Shown one piece after another: positions 6,114 through 9,432 of a stretch of 9,432 bases of DNA (positions are counted from its first letter, which is position 1; every line of letters begins with the position of its first letter). Location: the NCBI GenBank assembly GCA_902773045.1, contig CACYDE010000100.1:1-9432 (forward strand), given 5' to 3'. Both the position numbers and the translations under genes were made by a program. The notes beneath the pieces are model-generated. The model saw only the letters and a list, made by a program, of their open reading frames with translations. It ran no database searches and was not told where the DNA came from. The DNA comes from an uncultured Ruminococcus sp. Lineage in GTDB: Bacteria; Bacillota; Clostridia; Oscillospirales; Acutalibacteraceae.

Positions 6114-7446
6114 GATCATGATTGCCGGAACCGGCAGCGGTTGTGGAAAAACGACCGTCACCTGCGCTCTTCTGCAAGCTATGAAAGACCGCGGCCTTGA
6201 AGTTTCTTCGTTTAAATGCGGTCCGGATTATATAGACCCGATGTTTCACAAAAAAATAATCGGTATAACATCCCATAATCTCGACAGTATGTTCTGTGAC
6301 AAAAATACAATAAATTACCTTCTTAAAAAATATTCCGCAGAGTATTCGGTTATTGAGGGCGTGATGGGGTATTATGACGGTGTGGGTGATAATTATTCTT
6401 CATGTAATATTGCTCTTGACACTAAAACGCCGACTGTTATAGTTGTTGACTGCAAAGGAATGAGCCGTTCAATCGGCGCGGTTATTACAGGCTTTTTGAC
6501 ATTTTCAAAAAATAATATAAAAGGTTTTATTTTTAACAGACTACCGGAAAGTCTGTCCGAAGATGTTCGGAAGCTGTGTGAAGAAATGGAAACGATTTAC
6601 CTCGGACGACTTCCGTTTGACGCGGATTGCTCGATAGAAAGCCGTCATCTTGGATTGGTTTCCGACGGAGATCAGTATAAAATAAAAGAAAAAATGAAAA
6701 AGCTTTCATTGCTTGCCGAAAGAAATATAAATATTGATAAATTTATCAATATTTCAAAGCAAGCAGGTGAGATAGGCAACGCCGATCTATATATTGATAA
6801 ATTTATAGATAAAAAAATAAGAGTGGCTGTTTCCGAGGACGATGCATTTTGTTTTTCATACGAAGAGAATCTTGATCTGCTTAGAGAGCTTGGCTGTGAA
6901 ACAGTGAAGTTTTCACCGCTTCGTGACGATCATCTTCCGCAAAATATAAGCGGTTTGATATTATCGGGGGGATATCCCGAGATTTACTGTGAGGAACTTT
7001 TTGCGAACAGAACACTTATGAATGAAATAAGGGATAAAATAAATTCCGGTCTTCCGACTGCTGCCGAATGCGGAGGATTCATTTATCTTCATCAAAATGT
7101 AGAATCTGCCGAGGGAAAGCTATTTAAAGGTGTTGGCGTTATCGGAGGAAAAGCTTATAAAACGCCGCGGCTTCAGCGTTTTGGATATGTAGATCTCCAT
7201 GCGAAAAACGACGGTTTGTTCTGTGGAAAGGGTGAGATCCTGAAAGCTCACGAGTTTCACTATTGGGACAGTACTAATGTCGGCGAAGGATTCAGCGCGG
7301 TGAAGGTCAGCAGAAAACTGTCTTATGACTGTATTCACAGCAGCATGAATTTATATGCCGGCTTTCCTCATCTGTATTTTTATTCTGATCCGACAATGGC
7401 AGAAAACTTTGTGAAAAGGTGCGTCGAATGGAAAGAGAAAAATTGA
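6106..7446 (+). CDS. cbiA: Cobyrinate a,c-diamide synthase CbiA
   Basis: CbiA uses ATP and glutamine to amidate the a and c carboxylates of cobyrinic acid. The 446-residue length is typical. The N-terminal dethiobiotin-synthetase-like ATPase domain carries the P-loop AGTGSGCGKTT (residues 7-17), KCGPDYIDP (37-45) and IEGVMGYYDG (83-92). The C-terminal class I glutamine amidotransferase domain carries LSGGYPE (286-292), AECGGFIYL with predicted nucleophile Cys322 (320-328), KAHEFHYWD (380-388) and GFPHLYF with His422 (419-425). The start at 6106 has GGAG at 6094-6097 eight bases upstream; an upstream ATG at 6067 lacks support. The inter-domain linker (about residues 206-238) is AT-rich and contains a palindrome and a repeated IDKFI peptide. 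CobB of aerobes is the close homologue, acting on hydrogenobyrinate; context favours CbiA. Confidence 0.96.
   Translation: MNRIMIAGTGSGCGKTTVTCALLQAMKDRGLEVSSFKCGPDYIDPMFHKKIIGITSHNLDSMFCDKNTINYLLKKYSAEYSVIEGVMGYYDGVGDNYSSCNIALDTKTPTVIVVDCKGMSRSIGAVITGFLTFSKNNIKGFIFNRLPESLSEDVRKLCEEMETIYLGRLPFDADCSIESRHLGLVSDGDQYKIKEKMKKLSLLAERNINIDKFINISKQAGEIGNADLYIDKFIDKKIRVAVSEDDAFCFSYEENLDLLRELGCETVKFSPLRDDHLPQNISGLILSGGYPEIYCEELFANRTLMNEIRDKINSGLPTAAECGGFIYLHQNVESAEGKLFKGVGVIGGKAYKTPRLQRFGYVDLHAKNDGLFCGKGEILKAHEFHYWDSTNVGEGFSAVKVSRKLSYDCIHSSMNLYAGFPHLYFYSDPTMAENFVKRCVEWKEKN
6729..6754. repeat. Perfect 26-bp palindrome within cbiA
   Basis: The half-site AAATATTGATAAA (6729-6741) is followed directly by its exact reverse complement (6742-6754), giving a 13+13 palindrome with no spacer. 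It encodes part of the linker between the ATPase and amidotransferase domains. It is very AT-rich, with only one G-C pair per arm. Confidence 0.9.
6731..6806 (+). repeat. Two exact 16-bp direct repeats in the cbiA linker
   Basis: ATATTGATAAATTTAT occurs at 6731-6746 and again at 6791-6806. The offset is exactly 60 bases, or 20 codons, so both copies are read in the same frame and encode NIDKFI (residues 209-214) and YIDKFI (229-234). The first copy forms most of the palindrome at 6729-6754. A short in-frame duplication within the linker is one possible origin. Confidence 0.85.
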
Positions 7447-8492
7447 CGGAATTATTGAGTATGATCGAAGAACCGGATAAACAAGCACAAATAAGGGCGG
7501 AAGAAAGATGGAATAGCGTGGCTAAGCCGCTCCACAGTCTCGGATTGCTTGAGGAAGCCGTTATCAGGATATCCGGCATGACAGGCAGCGAAAATATTGA
7601 TATCGGAAAAAGATGTGTTGTTGATTTTTGCGCGGATAACGGAGTTGTTTGTGAGGGTGTTACTCAGAGTGACAGCAGCGTTACATCTGTTGTTGCGCTT
7701 GAAATGGCACGCGGAAGATCAAATATAAATACCCTTGCAAAAGTGTATAATGCCGATGTTAAAGTTGTCGATGTGGGCATTAAAAGTGATATTACTCATG
7801 AAAATATTATTCCCGGAAAAGTATCGTTTGGTACCGAGAATATAGTCAAAGGACCGGCAATGACCGTTTCACAGGCAGAAGAAGCTGTCGGAGCAGGAAT
7901 GGATATTGTTTTAATGTGTAAAAACGAGGGCTATAAGATTCTTGTCACAGGCGAAATGGGAATAGGAAATACAACGACCTCATCTGCAATAGCTTCCGTT
8001 ATGCTCGGGCTTCCGCCGGAAAAGGTTACAGGAAGGGGCGCGGGACTTTCGGACGATGGATTGAAAAGGAAGATCAACGCGATCAAATGCGCGATAGACG
8101 TGAACGCGCCGGACAAAACAGATCCTATGGGGGTTTTGTCAAAGCTTGGCGGTTATGATATCGCTGCAATGACGGGAATGTTCCTCGGCGGTGCGCTTTA
8201 TCATGTTCCTGTTGTGATAGATGGGTTTATTTCAGCCGCGGCAGCTTTGATTGCTTTCAAAGTCGCTCCTCTTTCAAGGGATTATATGCTCTGCTCTCAT
8301 GTGTCGGACGAACCGGCGGGAGAAATGATACTGAAAGAGCTGGGACTTCGTCCTGTGATAACGGGCAATATGCGGCTTGGTGAAGGAGCGGGAGGAGTAA
8401 TGCTTCTTCCGCTCCTTGACGGAGCGCTGGCGGTTTATAATTCCGCTCACAGATTTGAGGAACTTCCGATTGAAAGGTATGTTGATATCTAA
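7428..8492 (+). CDS. cobT: Nicotinate-nucleotide:dimethylbenzimidazole phosphoribosyltransferase CobT
   Basis: CobT transfers the phosphoribosyl group of nicotinate mononucleotide to the lower-ligand base, making alpha-ribazole phosphate for CobS. The 354-residue product is of normal length, with KPLHSLGLLEE (residues 33-43), DFCADNGVVCEGVTQ (66-80), TGEMGIGNTTTSSAI (174-188), GRGAGLSDDG (202-211) and RLGEGAGGVMLLPLLDGAL (316-334). Glu319 in that last block matches the general base described in Salmonella CobT (Glu317). I prefer ATG 7428, with AAAAGG at 7414-7419 as ribosome binding site, over an in-frame GTG at 7419 that would overlap that site. The gene overlaps cbiA by 19 bases and touches cobU by one base. 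Which base it activates cannot be told from sequence, because related enzymes accept several benzimidazoles and sometimes purines or phenolics. Confidence 0.97.
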   Translation: MEREKLTELLSMIEEPDKQAQIRAEERWNSVAKPLHSLGLLEEAVIRISGMTGSENIDIGKRCVVDFCADNGVVCEGVTQSDSSVTSVVALEMARGRSNINTLAKVYNADVKVVDVGIKSDITHENIIPGKVSFGTENIVKGPAMTVSQAEEAVGAGMDIVLMCKNEGYKILVTGEMGIGNTTTSSAIASVMLGLPPEKVTGRGAGLSDDGLKRKINAIKCAIDVNAPDKTDPMGVLSKLGGYDIAAMTGMFLGGALYHVPVVIDGFISAAAALIAFKVAPLSRDYMLCSHVSDEPAGEMILKELGLRPVITGNMRLGEGAGGVMLLPLLDGALAVYNSAHRFEELPIERYVDI

Positions 8493-9019
8493 TGATTATA
8501 ATGATAACGGGCGGAAGCAAAAACGGAAAATCCCGGACAGCCGAGCAGATCGCAGATTCGTTCCGACTGAAAAAATACTACATAGCGACTATGGAGCCTT
8601 TCTCGGACGAAGCCGCTTGTGCAATAGAGCGCCACAGAAAAATGAGAAGCGGAAAAGGTTTTGAAACTATAGAGAAATATGTCGATATAAACGATATTGT
8701 TGTTGAAAAAGAGAGCGTTGTTCTGCTTGAATGTATCGGAAATTTATGCGCCAATGAAATGTTTGAAAACGGGATAGAAGATCCGGTTTTTAAAATTATT
8801 TCCGGAATAAAAAAAATCGGCGATTTTTCAAATGTTTTCGTTATTGTGACGAGTCAGGTCGGCAACGACGGGATGGAGTACCCTGATCCAACGATGAAAT
8901 ATATAGAGAACATGGGGAGGTTAAACCGCGGTATCGCTGAAATTTCCGATTGTGTTATTGAAGTGGTTTACGGAATACCGCTTGTTCTGAAAGGAGAAAA
9001 GCCGCTGTGTCTTTGCTGA
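8492..9019 (+). CDS. cobU: Bifunctional adenosylcobinamide kinase / cobinamide-phosphate guanylyltransferase CobU
   Basis: CobU phosphorylates adenosylcobinamide and then transfers GMP to form adenosylcobinamide-GDP, the substrate of CobS. The 175-residue protein has the P-loop TGGSKNGKS (residues 6-14), IERHRKMR (45-52) with His48, the probable counterpart of the guanylylated histidine of characterised CobU, and GRLNRGIAE (142-150). It ends VVYGIPLVLKGEK (158-170). Two positions differ from enterobacterial CobU: the VSNEVG motif reads VTSQVG (119-124) and the segment after the second strand reads VLLECIGNLCANEMF (77-91). Both resemble a divergent clostridial branch as I recall it. The start at 8492 overlaps the cobT stop by one base (TAATG); ATG 8501 would give MITGGSKNGKS and is also possible. 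AAAGG at 8473-8477 is rather far from 8492, so coupling to cobT is likely. Confidence 0.93.
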   Translation: MIIMITGGSKNGKSRTAEQIADSFRLKKYYIATMEPFSDEAACAIERHRKMRSGKGFETIEKYVDINDIVVEKESVVLLECIGNLCANEMFENGIEDPVFKIISGIKKIGDFSNVFVIVTSQVGNDGMEYPDPTMKYIENMGRLNRGIAEISDCVIEVVYGIPLVLKGEKPLCLC

Positions 9020-9432
9020 AATCTTTTTGCTCCGCATTTTTAATGTATTCGAGGATACCGGTGCCAAGGGTTGAATGGAAAGAAGAAAACAGAAGATTCT
9101 CGCTTTGTTTTTTTCCTCTTGTCGGTGCAGTGACAGCAGGTTTATTTTTGCTGTGGTTCCTCGTCTGTGAGAAATTGGGATTTGAAAAAATATTTTTTGC
9201 GGCATTTGCTTCGGCGATCCCGGTCATTGTGACGGGGGGAATTCATCTTGACGGATTCTGTGATGTCTGCGACGCCAAGGCGTGTTTAGAAGGCCGTGAA
9301 AAAATGTTTGGGGTGATGAAGGATTCGAGAATCGGTGCGTTCGCTGCAATAGATCTGGTGATATACTTTTTGATTCAGACCGCATGTTTTGCGGAAATAA
9401 AAAGCTTTGAAACGGCTTTGATCTGTGCGTCG
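9007..9432 (+). CDS. cobS: Adenosylcobinamide-GDP ribazoletransferase CobS (5' part, runs off the window)
   Basis: CobS is the integral-membrane cobalamin synthase that joins adenosylcobinamide-GDP with alpha-ribazole (phosphate). The first 142 codons are present and the frame is open at the window end; the family is usually around 250 residues, so about 40% is missing. I see MYSRIPVPRVEW (residues 13-24), CFFPLVG (34-40), the acidic block TGGIHLDGFCDVCDA (76-90) and REKMFGVMKDSRIGAFA (97-113), which are the signature regions believed to bind the metal and nucleotide substrate. Hydrophobic segments lie at about 35-54, 62-77 and 112-128. The best start is GTG at 9007, ten bases after AAGGAG (8991-8996), which places the conserved N-terminus well. 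This overlaps cobU by 13 bases. Both terminal substrates are made by the two preceding gene products. Confidence 0.95.
   Translation, partial: MSLLKSFCSAFLMYSRIPVPRVEWKEENRRFSLCFFPLVGAVTAGLFLLWFLVCEKLGFEKIFFAAFASAIPVIVTGGIHLDGFCDVCDAKACLEGREKMFGVMKDSRIGAFAAIDLVIYFLIQTACFAEIKSFETALICAS

Overview
The window is a compact, single-strand cobalamin (vitamin B12) biosynthesis operon of the anaerobic, early-cobalt-insertion type, preceded by about 520 bases without a convincing gene. Cobalt-pathway enzymes (CbiD, CbiG, a CbiE-CbiT fusion), moderate-to-low GC, A-rich codon choice, strong GGAGG-type ribosome binding sites and Clostridia-like versions of CobU and CobS suggest an anaerobic Bacillota of class Clostridia, possibly a gut Ruminococcaceae/Oscillospirales-like organism. 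The taxon is an inference from style and cannot be named from this sequence alone.

Layout: 1-523 is an intergenic/leader region. It holds three strong stem-loops at 151-230, two small hairpins at 385-414, a doubtful 20-codon minus-strand ORF at 22-84 and a weak candidate promoter just before the operon. Ten plus-strand genes then follow almost without gaps: cbiD (524-1663), cbiF/cobM (1656-2414), cbiG (2411-3442), cbiH/cobJ (3439-4167), cbiJ/cobK (4160-4909), cbiET (4911-6113), cbiA (6106-7446), cobT (7428-8492), cobU (8492-9019) and cobS (9007 to beyond the window end).

How the genes work together: CbiH contracts the ring (C17 methylation of cobalt-precorrin-3), CbiF methylates C11, CbiG opens the lactone and releases the two-carbon fragment, and CbiD methylates C1. 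CbiJ reduces the ring, and CbiE/CbiT methylates C5 and C15 and decarboxylates. CbiA amidates the a and c side chains of cobyrinate. CobT activates the lower-ligand base, CobU activates adenosylcobinamide as its GDP derivative, and CobS joins the two halves at the membrane. CbiK/CbiX, CbiL, CbiC, CbiP, CbiB, the adenosyltransferase and a CobC-type phosphatase are not in the window and must lie elsewhere or downstream.

I did not find a previously undescribed system. The most notable non-standard observations are a perfect 26-bp palindrome plus a 16-bp in-frame direct repeat inside cbiA, the tandem hairpin block upstream, and the lack of a recognisable cobalamin riboswitch in the visible leader.
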